A stretch of DNA of 64,000 bases from Paraburkholderia nodosa (lineage in GTDB: Bacteria > Pseudomonadota > Gammaproteobacteria > Burkholderiales > Burkholderiaceae): NCBI RefSeq assembly GCF_001718195.1, contig NZ_MCNV01000019.1:1-64000 (forward strand), read 5' to 3'. Shown here piece after piece: positions 25,627 to 33,996 of the stretch; positions within the stretch are counted from its first letter, which is position 1; each line of letters opens with the position of its first letter. The notes under the pieces were generated by a model. That model searched no databases and was not told where the DNA came from. It saw only the letters and a list, made by a program, of their open reading frames with translations. A program made the position numbers and the translations under genes.

Positions 25627-26934
25627 TCAGGCCTGCACTTTGTGCGAGGGCTGGAGCGCAGGGCTGCCCGCGTTGTCCTTCTGCTCGTTCGAGATCAGTC
25701 GCCATGCCACACAGGCGCCGATGATGTCGAACAGCATCAGGCACACGAACAACGGGTTATAACCGATCGTGCTGGCCACTGCGCCGACGATGAGCGAGAA
25801 CACCGTCGCGCCGAGGTAGCCGAACATGCCCGAGAGACCCGTGGCCGTGGCGACTTCGTGCTGGCCGAACACGTCCGAAGCCAGCGTGAACAGCGCGCCC
25901 GAAATCGTCTGGTGTGCGAAGGTGCCGACACAGAAGAGGGCGATCGCGGCGTAGGGGCTCGCAACGAGGCCCACGCAGGCCGGACCGACCATCAGCAGCG
26001 CGCCGGTCGTGATGACGAGCTTGCGCGAAGTGATGAGCGAGCAGCCGAACCAGCGGATGAAGAGCGGCGCGAGGTAGCCGCCCACGAGGCAGCCGAGGTC
26101 GGCGGCGAGGAACGGCATCCATGCGAACAGCGCAATTTCCTTCAGGTTCATGTGACGCACGGTGACCATGTACAGCGGAATCCACGCGCCGAAGGTCTGC
26201 CATGCCGGTTCCGCGAGCATGCGCGGAATGCCGATGCCCCAGAAGCGGCGCGTCTTGAGCACTTCCTTGAACGAGGCGCGGCGGCCGCGGGTCGACTTCT
26301 GCGCTTCGGTCTGGCCTGCGCGGATGTAGTCGGCCTCTTCCTGCGAGAGCCGCGGGTGCTCCGCAGGCATCTTGAAGAACACGAGCCACAGCGCCACCCA
26401 GATCAGCGCGCCGCTGCCGGTGACCACGAATGCGAACTGCCAGTTGAACTTGAGAATGCACCACACGACGAGCGGCGGAGCGAGCATCGCGCCGATCGAG
26501 GTGCCGGTGTTGAGCCAGCCGGTCGCAACCGAGCGCTCCTTCGCGGGGAACCATGCGCTGATGGCCTTCATGCCGGCCGGGAAGATGGCGGCTTCGGTCA
26601 TGCCGAGCATGCCGCGGAAAGCCGCGAGTGCGGGCCAGCTGCCGGCGAGGCCGTGCAGCATGTTGGCGACGGCCCAGCCGAACGCGAAGATCGCGAAGCC
26701 GATCTTGATGCCCACGGAGTCGAGCACGAAACCGGCGATCGGTTGCGCGAGGGCATAGCAGGCCTGGAAGGCCGTGACCACGTACGAGTACTGCTGCGTG
26801 GTCATGTGAAGCGTTTCAGTCAGCGTGGGTGCGGCTACCGCGAGCGAACTACGCGCGAGGTAGTTGAAGATGGTGCCGATCATGACGAGGCCGATGATCC
26901 ACCACCGCACCCCCTTGATTGTCTTGCGTTGCAC
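25627..26934 (-). CDS. MFS transporter, hexuronate/aldarate (ACS family) type
   Basis: This protein of about 435 residues has 12 predicted membrane segments and belongs to the anion:cation symporter family (ExuT, GudP, GarP). It shows WWIIGLVMIGTIFNYLARSS at the start, the loop GWLNTGTSIGAMLAPPLV, and GCLVGGYLAPLFIRWFG later. I chose the GTG at 26934 because AGGAG lies seven bases upstream. The frame stays open to ATGs at 27009, 27021 and 27033, but these overlap the inferred promoter. Coupling to udh and the shared operator support uptake of uronate or aldarate. Confidence 0.83.
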   Translation of the reverse strand: MQRKTIKGVRWWIIGLVMIGTIFNYLARSSLAVAAPTLTETLHMTTQQYSYVVTAFQACYALAQPIAGFVLDSVGIKIGFAIFAFGWAVANMLHGLAGSWPALAAFRGMLGMTEAAIFPAGMKAISAWFPAKERSVATGWLNTGTSIGAMLAPPLVVWCILKFNWQFAFVVTGSGALIWVALWLVFFKMPAEHPRLSQEEADYIRAGQTEAQKSTRGRRASFKEVLKTRRFWGIGIPRMLAEPAWQTFGAWIPLYMVTVRHMNLKEIALFAWMPFLAADLGCLVGGYLAPLFIRWFGCSLITSRKLVITTGALLMVGPACVGLVASPYAAIALFCVGTFAHQTISGALFTLASDVFGQHEVATATGLSGMFGYLGATVFSLIVGAVASTIGYNPLFVCLMLFDIIGACVAWRLISNEQKDNAGSPALQPSHKVQA

Positions 26935-27048
26935 TGCGCGTCTCCTGCTGTTGGCGGGCTCTGGCACCAAGCTGTGCCTTGCCGGGATCAAGGGCGCTGC
27001 TGTTCGCATCGGGCCCTTCATGTAAGACATCATTCTATTTGCGGCAAA

Positions 27049-27061
27049 GTTGTAAAGCAAA
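27049..27061 (-). promoter_or_regulatory. GTTG-N5-CAAC-type operator for the MFS-udh unit (site D)
   Basis: On the minus strand TTTGCTTTACAAC matches sites A-C with one imperfect half. A -35-like TTTACA (27057-27052) lies in it. The most likely -10, TGATGT, ends near 27028, giving a leader of roughly 90 bases to the GTG at 26934. Confidence 0.5.
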
Positions 27062-27247
27062 TATTGATGTGATGGGGATTTCCCTGATGCAGGGTCGGGG
27101 TCGGACGACCGGCGCGACGTCTGCCCGGCCATTTGTTGACTTTGACCATCATTTCTGGAGCCGCGCACGCCGATCTCACGGGTATTTCGCGCCAGTCCGA
27201 TGACTGGTCGTCATACATCCTGGGGTGGCCCGCAGCGCAATGGCGGG

Positions 27248-27277
27248 TTGACAATTATCGTGTTGTATTACAACAAT
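27248..27277 (+). promoter_or_regulatory. Promoter with GTTG-N5-CAAC operator (site C)
   Basis: TTGACA (27248-27253) and AACAAT (27272-27277) are 18 bases apart. GTTGTATTACAAC (27262-27274) covers the spacer and -10. It fits T.GT-N3-AC.A perfectly and should control the RraA-like and lactonase genes. Confidence 0.65.
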
Positions 27278-27356
27278 GCGACCCATCCGCTCGATAGTTT
27301 TTCGAGCCACCGCCCGCGCCACGCGCACCACGAAACACGACAACGGACGAGACACG

Positions 27357-28091
27357 ATGACTTCCCCCGCCATGCCCGTGAGCGATGCCGCGCTCGAACA
27401 ACTGCGCCACGTTTCCAACGCCACGCTCACCACGCAACTTTTCAAACGCGGCCTGCGCAACGTGTTCCTGCAGGGCGTAAAGCCGCTCGCCGCACCGGCG
27501 CCGGGCGCTCCCAACCTGGTCGGTCCGGCCTTCACGATGCGCAATATCCCGGCGCGCGAGGACCTCGACCAGTTGAGCGCGTTCCAGAACCCCGAGCATC
27601 CGCAGCGTAAGGGCGTCGAGACCGTGCCCGCGGGCGCGGTGCTCGTGCAGGACTGCCGCGGCGTGACTGACGCTGCCTCGATGGGCTCGATCCTCGCCAC
27701 GCGCATGAAGGTGCGCGGCGTGGCGGGCATGGTCTCGGACGGCCCGGTGCGCGACAGCGCGACCATCGCGGCGCTCGGCATTCCGGTGTTCTGCGCGGGT
27801 GCTTCGGCGCCGCTCAATCTCTGCAGGCACCACACGGTCGACCTGAACGTGCCGATCGGCTGCGGCGGCGTGGCCGTGTTTCCGGGCGACATCATCGTCG
27901 GCGATGCGGATGGCGTGGTCGTGATTCCGCGTCATCTGGCCGAGGAAGTCGCGCGCGACGCCACGGAGCAGGAAACGCTCGAGCGCTTCATCACCGAGCG
28001 CATCGAGGCGGGCGCGGCGCTGCCGGGCACCTATCCGCCGAACGAGGCAACACTCGCTGCGTACGACGCCTGGAAGAAGGAGCAGCGTTGA
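27357..28091 (+). CDS. RraA-like / HMG-CHA aldolase family protein
   Basis: This 244-residue protein belongs to the family of RraA and divalent-metal 4-hydroxy-4-methyl-2-oxoglutarate aldolases. Key residues are in MVSDGPVRDSATIAALG (Arg132, Asp133), which bind substrate and metal in the enzymes of the family. GDADGVVVIPRHLAEEV follows. The ATG at 27357 is preferred over one at 27276, which lies within the inferred promoter. It is in one operon with a lactonase and under the sugar-acid operator, so it may cleave or decarboxylate a keto-acid intermediate. That role is inference. Confidence 0.75.
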   Translation: MTSPAMPVSDAALEQLRHVSNATLTTQLFKRGLRNVFLQGVKPLAAPAPGAPNLVGPAFTMRNIPAREDLDQLSAFQNPEHPQRKGVETVPAGAVLVQDCRGVTDAASMGSILATRMKVRGVAGMVSDGPVRDSATIAALGIPVFCAGASAPLNLCRHHTVDLNVPIGCGGVAVFPGDIIVGDADGVVVIPRHLAEEVARDATEQETLERFITERIEAGAALPGTYPPNEATLAAYDAWKKEQR

Positions 28092-29050
28092 GCGCGCAGC
28101 ACGACGTGACGCTCGATGCGGTGTCGACGCCCCCGGTGAGGCCGCTCGAGGCACACGATGCGCGGCGCTCGTCGGTCGGCGAGTGCCCCGTGTGGCGTGC
28201 TGAGGAAAGCGCGCTTTACTGGGTCGATATTCCCGCTCAAACGCTCGTTCGCTATGCGGTCGATACGGCGCGCCGCACGGAGTGGACGCTGCCGGAGCGC
28301 ATCGGCTGCTTCGCGTTCGCGCGCGATGGCGGTGTGCTGGCGGCGTTGGAGACGGGACTTTTTGCCGTGACGCTGCACGAACCGGCCGCGAACGCGCGGG
28401 CAGGCGAGGCAAGTGTGCGGCCGCTCGCGAGCGTGGCGCACGAGGCCGCGCGCATGCGGTTCAACGACGGCCGCTGCGATCGTCAGGGCCGTTTCTGGTC
28501 CGGCACGATGGTGCAGGACGCGGCGGCGCCCGACCCGGCGGGCAAGCTCTATCGCTACACGGCGCAAGACGGCTTGTCGGCGCCCGTGGTCGAGGGGTTG
28601 TGCACGCAGAACGGCCTCGCCTGGTCGCCGGACGGCCGCACGATGTATCTCTCCGATTCGCATGCGTCGAGCCGCCTGATCTGGGCCTTCGACTACGACA
28701 TCGACGATGGCGTGCCCACGAATCGCCGCGTGTTCACCGATCTGCACGACTACACGGGGCGCCCCGACGGCGCGGCCGTGGACGCCGACGGCTGCTACTG
28801 GACCTGCGCGAACGACGCGGGCCGCTTGCTGCGCTTCACGCCCGCAGGGCGGCTCGAGCGCAGCGTGGCGGTGCCGGTGGCCAAGCCTTCGATGTGCGCG
28901 TTCGGCGGAGCCAACCTCGACATGCTTTACGTCACGACGATCTGCCCGCCGCAGACCGGCGAGCTGGACGGCCTCGTGTTCGCCATCGATGCCGGTGTGC
29001 GTGGCCTGCCCGAGCCCGCTTTCGCGGGTCCGCTGCGCGCGACCGACTGA
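28088..29050 (+). CDS. SMP-30/gluconolactonase family lactonase
   Basis: This 320-residue six-bladed beta-propeller has the family metal ligands in VGECPVW (Glu32), RFNDGRCDRQGRFWSG, NGLAWSPDGRTMYLSDS and GRPDGAAVDADG. These enzymes hydrolyse aldono- or aldaro-lactones with a divalent metal. It starts at TTG 28088, overlapping the RraA-like stop by three bases. AAGGAG at 28077-28082 supports this unusual start, and no ATG occurs in frame near the N-terminus. In this setting the likely substrate is the lactone made by uronate dehydrogenase. Confidence 0.85.
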   Translation: MSAQHDVTLDAVSTPPVRPLEAHDARRSSVGECPVWRAEESALYWVDIPAQTLVRYAVDTARRTEWTLPERIGCFAFARDGGVLAALETGLFAVTLHEPAANARAGEASVRPLASVAHEAARMRFNDGRCDRQGRFWSGTMVQDAAAPDPAGKLYRYTAQDGLSAPVVEGLCTQNGLAWSPDGRTMYLSDSHASSRLIWAFDYDIDDGVPTNRRVFTDLHDYTGRPDGAAVDADGCYWTCANDAGRLLRFTPAGRLERSVAVPVAKPSMCAFGGANLDMLYVTTICPPQTGELDGLVFAIDAGVRGLPEPAFAGPLRATD

Positions 29051-29387
29051 CCTTTGCCCTATGCCCTTAACGCGTTGACGATATGCCGCCGTTTCAGGAC
29101 CGTGGCTCGGCCTGCCCGATGCGATTCACACCGGCCTCGGCCTGCGCTGGCTGGAGCCGGGAGAAACGCAGAAAGCGCAACTGCGCATCCGCGCGAGTGC
29201 GCTGCGATAAAGCGGGACAGCGCAAAAGCGTAAGCGCCCGTAAATTGGCTGCAAATTGGTAAAGCGGGACGGAAAGCGCGCAAACACCCGCAAAATGGGG
29301 GCTGGCCGGGGCAGGTGCACGCTATCGGCGTGCCATATGACTTACAATTGACGACACTCCTGACAACCCAAAGTGCACCGTCCGATC
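29051..29387. other. Intergenic region with gene remnant
   Basis: 337 bases between the lactonase and the GntR gene. The first half holds an apparent coding remnant, listed separately. The second half has short direct repeats around GTAAATTGGC/GCAAATTGGTAAAGCGGGAC. The inferred GntR promoter is not obvious. Confidence 0.4.
29097..29210 (+). pseudogene. C-terminal remnant resembling an aldose 1-epimerase
   Basis: The frame 29097-29210 reads GPWLGLPDAIHTG, then LGLRWLEPGETQKAQLRIR, and ends in TAA. The WLEPGE segment followed by alternating beta residues resembles the C-terminus of galactose mutarotase-like proteins. A TGA at 29076 closes the frame upstream and no start or ribosome site is present. 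I read it as what is left of a mutarotase gene that once belonged to this sugar cluster. Confidence 0.4.
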
Positions 29388-30077
29388 ATGTCTGAGCAGA
29401 AAGCGCCGAATATGCCGGCGCGGATTTACAGCGACATCCTCAATCGCATCATCGAGGGCGAATACAAGGAAGGGGAGCGCCTGCCGACCGAGCACATGCT
29501 CGCGGAACGCTTCGCGACCTCGCGCCCCACGGTGCGCGAGGCGCTTGCCCAGCTGCGCGCAGACGGCATCATCGCCACGCGCCACGGCTCGGGCACGACG
29601 GTCATGCGGCGTCCCGACCCGGACGTGCGCCGTTTCGCGCCGCTCGAAACGCTGTCGGACATTCGCCGCTGCTACGAATACCGCGTGGTGGTCGAAGCCG
29701 GGGCGGCCTCGCTCGCCGCGCAAAAGGCCGAAGATGAAGACATCGCCGCGATCCAGCGCGAGTGGGACAACCTGCAGACCATCATCGAGACTTCGGGCAT
29801 CGGCGCGAAAGACGACTTCGCGTTCCATATGGCCGTGGCGCGCGCCTCGAAGAACCAGTTCTTCATCACGGCGCTCTCGGGCATCCAGGAGCAGATGGTG
29901 TTCAGCATGAACCTGTCGCGCAACCTCTCGCTCGTGAAGTCGATCGAGCGGCAGCGCCTCGTGCAGCAGGAGCACCTCGAAGTGCTCGAAGCGATCCAGG
30001 CGCGCGACCCCGAGCGCGCATCGACCGCTATGCGCGCGCATCTCGAGCGCGCCGTAAACCGGATGTTCGGCTCCTGA
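29388..30077 (+). CDS. GntR-family regulator, FadR subfamily (FCD domain)
   Basis: This 229-residue regulator has an N-terminal winged helix (about 10-75): GERLPTEHMLAERFATSRPT, VREALAQLRADGII and RHGSG. A C-terminal all-helical FCD domain (about 95-220) has candidate metal histidines in FAFHMAVARA, QQEHLEV and MRAHLER. The family binds T.GT-N3-AC.A sites and responds to organic acids. It is the only such regulator in the window and lies beside the uronate genes, so it probably recognises sites A-D. The ATG at 29388 has no strong ribosome site; a GTG at 29373 is possible. Confidence 0.83.
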   Translation: MSEQKAPNMPARIYSDILNRIIEGEYKEGERLPTEHMLAERFATSRPTVREALAQLRADGIIATRHGSGTTVMRRPDPDVRRFAPLETLSDIRRCYEYRVVVEAGAASLAAQKAEDEDIAAIQREWDNLQTIIETSGIGAKDDFAFHMAVARASKNQFFITALSGIQEQMVFSMNLSRNLSLVKSIERQRLVQQEHLEVLEAIQARDPERASTAMRAHLERAVNRMFGS

Positions 30078-30102
30078 GCGCACCTGCGCGGCGTGTGCCT
30101 TC

Positions 30103-31161
30103 ATGGGTTCAAACGTTCTGCGCCGGCTGGCTGTTGTGACTGCGACGATCGCGGCGAGCGCGCTGATCGTTGCGCCGGCACCCGCACAGGCTCGCGCCGT
30201 GCGACCCGTCAGTGTGATCGCCGACGCGCGCATGACCGTCGATACCCCGCAAGGCCACGCACAATTCCCGCTCTATGTGAGCGCGGACTGGAACGTGCCG
30301 CGGCCCGCCGTCCAGCGCGCGGTGGTCATCGTGCACGGACGGCTGCGTAACGCCGATACCTACTTTCGCACCGCGCAGCATGCGCGCGAGCTGGCGGGCG
30401 TCGATCCGGCGGCCACGCTGCTCGTCGCCCCACAGTTTCTCGCCACCGCCGACGTGAGCGCGCACCACGCACCGGGCGACCTTCTGAGCTGGCGCGGCAA
30501 CGCGTGGATGGGCGGCGCGGACGCCGCGAGCGGCGTGCCGGTGAGTTCCTACGCCGTGCTCGACGACATTGCGCGGCATCTCGCCGACCGGCGTCTGTTT
30601 CCCAATCTGAAAACGATCGTGTTCGCGGGGCATTCGGGCGGCGCCCAGGTGCTGCAGCGCTACGCGATCGCTTCGCATACGGATGCGCTCGCCGCCGCGG
30701 GAATCGACGTGCGTTTCGTGGTGGCGAGTCCGTCGTCGTACGCGTATTTCGACGCGCAGCGCCCCGGCGCGAACGGCGCGCCGGGGCCATTCGACGCCTC
30801 GCGCTGCGCAGATTTTGACCACTGGAAATACGGGATGGAGAACCGGCCGGCATCCATCGCCGGGCGCACGCCCGCACAGCTCGAAGCGGACTATGTGAAG
30901 CGGCGCATCGTCTACCTGGCGGGCGGTAACGACGACGACCCGGCCTCGGCCTCGCTCGACAAGCGTTGTGCTGCACGGGCGCAGGGCGCGCAGCGCGTGG
31001 CCCGCGCGCAAGGCTTCTACCGCTACCTGCAAACTCGCCACCCGGATGGCCTGAACCAGACGTTTCATATCGTCCCCGGCGTGGGACACGACGGCGCACG
31101 CATGCTCACGTCGAGTTGCGCATTGGCGACGATGTTCGATACGCCTGGCTGCGCGCCTTGA
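30103..31161 (+). CDS. Exported alpha/beta hydrolase
   Basis: This 352-residue protein has a signal peptide (hydrophobic core at about 10-26, cleavage near AQARA) and an alpha/beta hydrolase domain. It has an oxyanion-type segment VVIVHGRLRNADTYF, the nucleophile elbow FAGHSGGAQVLQRYA (Ser178) and a late histidine in VPGVGHDGARM. It has four or more cysteines, possibly paired in the periplasm. No lid domain or substrate motif is recognised. It lies 25 bases behind the GntR gene and might be cotranscribed, but a metabolic link is not evident. Confidence 0.75.
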   Translation: MGSNVLRRLAVVTATIAASALIVAPAPAQARAVRPVSVIADARMTVDTPQGHAQFPLYVSADWNVPRPAVQRAVVIVHGRLRNADTYFRTAQHARELAGVDPAATLLVAPQFLATADVSAHHAPGDLLSWRGNAWMGGADAASGVPVSSYAVLDDIARHLADRRLFPNLKTIVFAGHSGGAQVLQRYAIASHTDALAAAGIDVRFVVASPSSYAYFDAQRPGANGAPGPFDASRCADFDHWKYGMENRPASIAGRTPAQLEADYVKRRIVYLAGGNDDDPASASLDKRCAARAQGAQRVARAQGFYRYLQTRHPDGLNQTFHIVPGVGHDGARMLTSSCALATMFDTPGCAP

Positions 31162-31197
31162 CGGCTCACGCTGCGTTGCGCCGGACCCTCCAATGGC

Positions 31198-31240
31198 AGA
31201 CGGGCGTGGAACTCGCATTGCACGAGATCCACGCCCGTCT
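31198..31240. terminator. Hairpin between convergent hydrolase and phasin genes
   Basis: AGACGGGCGTGG (31198-31209) pairs perfectly with CCACGCCCGTCT (31229-31240) around a 19-base loop. There is no long T-run. Its place between convergent genes suggests a two-way terminator. Confidence 0.55.
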
Positions 31241-31295
31241 TCAGTCCGGCTGGCGGCAGCGGTTGCCTCCGCCAGCGGAAAGTGAAGCGTAACGC

Positions 31296-31859
31296 TTAGG
31301 CAGCCTGCTTGGTGGCGCGCGCCGAAGCTTGCGCGACGGCCTTCGTCGCGGCCTTGCCGGCGGCGTCGAAGTTGCTTTCCGCGAATTCCACAGCCTGCTT
31401 CGCAGCCTTGTTCACCGACGTGTACGCGTTGTTGGCGGCGTTCAGCGCCGACTTGATCGCGGCGACAGCGGCTTCCGAGCCGGCCGGGGCGTTCTTCACG
31501 GCGTTGTCCACGAGCGTTTCGAGCGCGCGCTGCTGCGTTTCGTACTGCGACTGCGCGGCGGTGGCGAATTCGGCTTGCGTAGTCGAAACGATGCCGTAGA
31601 CGCTGCGGCCATAGGCCAGCGCTTTTTCAGCGGCGGGCTGGGCGAAGCCGGCTTGCACGGCGAAGAAGCCTTGCGGGTCCTTGGCGGAGAGCGCGCGCTG
31701 AGCTTGTTCCTGACCTTCGGCGAACGCCGAGCGGGCCGTTTCGATGTTGAGTTCGGCGAGCTTGATCGCGCCTTCGAATGCCTTGCTCGTCAGGCCGAAG
31801 AGGGCCTCGAGACCGGCTTTCTGGTTGGCGGCGAATTGTTCGGGGGTCGGCAGGTTCAT
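31296..31859 (-). CDS. phaP: Phasin (PHB granule-associated protein)
   Basis: This 187-residue, Ala-rich, amphipathic helical protein has the family start MNLPTPEQFAANQKAGLEAL and the segment GLTSKAFEGAIKLAELNIET. It contains no Cys or signal peptide. Phasins coat polyhydroxybutyrate granules in the cytoplasm and control their size. The ATG at 31859 follows a purine-rich GGAAAGAG. The upstream region carries two PhaR-like repeats flanking a sigma70 promoter, as expected for PhaR repression relieved by growing granules. Confidence 0.9.
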   Translation of the reverse strand: MNLPTPEQFAANQKAGLEALFGLTSKAFEGAIKLAELNIETARSAFAEGQEQAQRALSAKDPQGFFAVQAGFAQPAAEKALAYGRSVYGIVSTTQAEFATAAQSQYETQQRALETLVDNAVKNAPAGSEAAVAAIKSALNAANNAYTSVNKAAKQAVEFAESNFDAAGKAATKAVAQASARATKQAA

Positions 31860-31943
31860 GTCTCTTTCCTTTGGGGACGCTACGCGTCGGTTTCGGTTAC
31901 GAAAACAAACTTTCGGTTCGATCACCGGTTCGCGCAGACAAAG

Positions 31944-32022
31944 TTTTGTGCGATGCAGCAATCGAGTTCATGGTAACCCATCCATAAAACGTGTCAAGAA
32001 CTTTTTTGTGCGTCGCAACAAT
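31944..32022 (-). promoter_or_regulatory. Phasin promoter with two PhaR-like sites
   Basis: On the minus strand TTGACA (31997-31992) and TACCAT (31975-31970) are 16 bases apart. Two 19-base copies, identical at 16 positions and 60 bases apart, flank them: 31944-31962 and 32004-32022. Both contain TTTTGTGCG and CAAT. Each is an imperfect palindrome around GCG-GC. One lies at the inferred transcription start and one upstream of -35. Confidence 0.65.
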
Positions 32023-32305
32023 TATGTAAACGCCTGATTTTGGGTGGAAATTTCCAACATGGCGGGAGGCCCCTAAGCTGGGCGGCGCGGCGCGTGAACC
32101 GCTTGAGCGCAGCGCTTTGCGTCTGCGCGCAAAATGGCCGTTCCCTCGGGCGAGCGCGGGGTGCCGAAGGCTGGCACCGGCGCGCAACCCGGGTTGGTCC
32201 CCCAATCTAGCAATGGCGGCCCCGACTGCGGCTCGAACCTGCTTTCGCAGTCGAACGGGCGCGGTGCGCGCAGCCGCCATGCGCGAATCCATCAGGAGAG
32301 CGGTA
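32023..32305. other. Catalase upstream region
   Basis: About 280 bases before the catalase start. An open frame continues upstream of the catalase ATG, but its composition is not protein-like. No OxyR site could be called with confidence. Confidence 0.35.
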
Positions 32306-33769
32306 ATGGGTGCATCGAACGACAAGTCTCCCGGTCATTCCACGACGAGCACGGGCGCGCCGGCTGTCAGCGACCGTAACTCGCTCACGGTCGGTCCTGA
32401 CGGCCCGATCGTGCTGCACGACGTGCATTTCCTCGAGCAGATGGCGCATTTCAACCGCGAGAAGGTGCCCGAGCGCCAGCCGCACGCGAAGGGCGCCGGC
32501 GCGTTCGGCGAATTCAAGACCACCGAGGATGTGTCGCGCTACACGAAGGCCGCGCTGTTCCAGAAGGGCGCGGCCACGGAAATGCTGGCGCGCTTTTCGA
32601 CCGTTGCGGGCGAAATGGGCAGCCCCGACACCTGGCGCGACGTGCGCGGCTTTTCGCTGAAGTTCTACACGACCGAGGGCAACTACGACCTCGTCGGCAA
32701 CAACACGCCGGTTTTCTTCGTGCGCGACCCGATGAAGTTTCCGCACTTCATCCGCAGCCAGAAGCGTCTACCCGACTCGGGCCTGCGCAATGGCCAGATG
32801 CAGTGGGACTTCTGGACCAACAATCCCGAGTCCGCGCACCAGGTCGCCTATCTGATGGGCGAGCGCGGCCTGCCGAAAACGTGGCGCCACATGAACGGCT
32901 ACGGCTCGCACACCTATATGTGGGTGAACGCGAAGGGCGAGAAGTTCTGGGTCAAGTATCACTTCCATACGAACCAGGGCATGCAGTTCTTCACCAACGC
33001 CGAAGCCGCGGCGATGGCGGGCGAGGACGCCGACTTCCACCGGCGCGATCTGTTCGATGCGATCAAGCGCGGCGAGTTTCCGTCGTGGACGCTCTCCGTG
33101 CAGGTCATGCCGTACGCGGAGGCGAAGAAGTACCGCTTCAATCCGTTCGATCTCACGAAGACGTGGTCGCACAAGGACTATCCGCTCATCAAGGTCGGCA
33201 CGATGACGCTCAACCGCAACCCGGAGAACTTCTTCGCGCAGATCGAGCAGGCCGCGTTCTCGCCGGGCAACACGGTGCCGGGCATCGGCCTCTCGCCGGA
33301 CAAGATGCTGCTGGGCCGCGCGTTCGCCTATAACGACGCGCAGCGCGCGCGTATCGGCACGAACTTCAATCAGTTGCCGGTGAATCGTCCGAAGGTTCCG
33401 GTGCAGACCTATATGTTCGACGGCAACATGGCCTACGAACATAGCGGCAACGCGCCGACTTACGTGCCGAACAGCTTCGGCCGTCCGTGGGCGGATACGA
33501 CGGGCGCGGCGGACGACGGCTGGGAAGCCGACGGCGACATGGTGCGCAGCGCCTACTCGCTGCATGCGGAAGACGACGATTTCGGCCAGGCGCACGCTCT
33601 CGTGCGCAACGTGTACAACGACAAGCAGCGCGAGGCGGTGATCCAGCAGGTGGTGGCGAGCCTGAGCGGCGTGGGCAGCCCCGTGCGCGAGCGCGTGTTC
33701 GACTACTGGAAGAAGATCGACGCCGAAGTGGGCTCGCAGATCGAACAGCAGGCGGGCAGCGGCAAGTAA
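32306..33769 (+). CDS. katA: Monofunctional haem catalase
   Basis: This 487-residue small-subunit catalase breaks down hydrogen peroxide in the cytoplasm. The distal histidine is in PERQPHAKGAGAFG (His60), the distal Asn in GNYDLVGNNTPVFFVRDP, and the proximal haem tyrosine in GRAFAYNDAQRARIG. The usual RVVHAKG is RQPHAKG here, as in many small proteobacterial catalases. AGGAG lies before the ATG at 32306. No signal peptide is present. A strong terminator follows, so it is monocistronic. Confidence 0.93.
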   Translation: MGASNDKSPGHSTTSTGAPAVSDRNSLTVGPDGPIVLHDVHFLEQMAHFNREKVPERQPHAKGAGAFGEFKTTEDVSRYTKAALFQKGAATEMLARFSTVAGEMGSPDTWRDVRGFSLKFYTTEGNYDLVGNNTPVFFVRDPMKFPHFIRSQKRLPDSGLRNGQMQWDFWTNNPESAHQVAYLMGERGLPKTWRHMNGYGSHTYMWVNAKGEKFWVKYHFHTNQGMQFFTNAEAAAMAGEDADFHRRDLFDAIKRGEFPSWTLSVQVMPYAEAKKYRFNPFDLTKTWSHKDYPLIKVGTMTLNRNPENFFAQIEQAAFSPGNTVPGIGLSPDKMLLGRAFAYNDAQRARIGTNFNQLPVNRPKVPVQTYMFDGNMAYEHSGNAPTYVPNSFGRPWADTTGAADDGWEADGDMVRSAYSLHAEDDDFGQAHALVRNVYNDKQREAVIQQVVASLSGVGSPVRERVFDYWKKIDAEVGSQIEQQAGSGK

Positions 33770-33790
33770 GCCGTCGAAGCCACGAGAGAG

Positions 33791-33827
33791 CCGGAACGGG
33801 TTGCACGGCCCGTTCCGGTTTTTCTTT
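33791..33827 (+). terminator. Rho-independent terminator after catalase
   Basis: CCGGAACGGG (33791-33800) and CCCGTTCCGG (33809-33818) form a perfect 10-base stem, followed by TTTTTCTTTT. Confidence 0.92.
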
Positions 33828-33996
33828 TGTGCGCGGCCGTTTGCGAGGCGCCGCATGGCGGCCGGCCGCCGCCAAACTGGCAGAACCGCCATCTGGTGGA
33901 TTCTGCAGCGTCAGGGACGACGGGGCATAATGCGCGAGTCGCCGTGTGGCAGCATCGCGCAATCCCGCCGGCGGACCGCGTGCGGCGGGAATAAAA

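Larger units (their letters stand above)
26935..27356. other. Divergent control region of the uronate block
   Basis: 422 bases between the MFS transporter and the RraA-like gene. It holds two copies of the GTTG-N5-CAAC-type operator, one per direction, listed separately. No other gene is evident. Confidence 0.6.

Noticed and set aside
26935..27168. Longer N-terminus of the MFS transporter
   Set aside because: The extra part overlaps the operator and promoter and is not membrane-like, while the GTG at 26934 has AGGAG.
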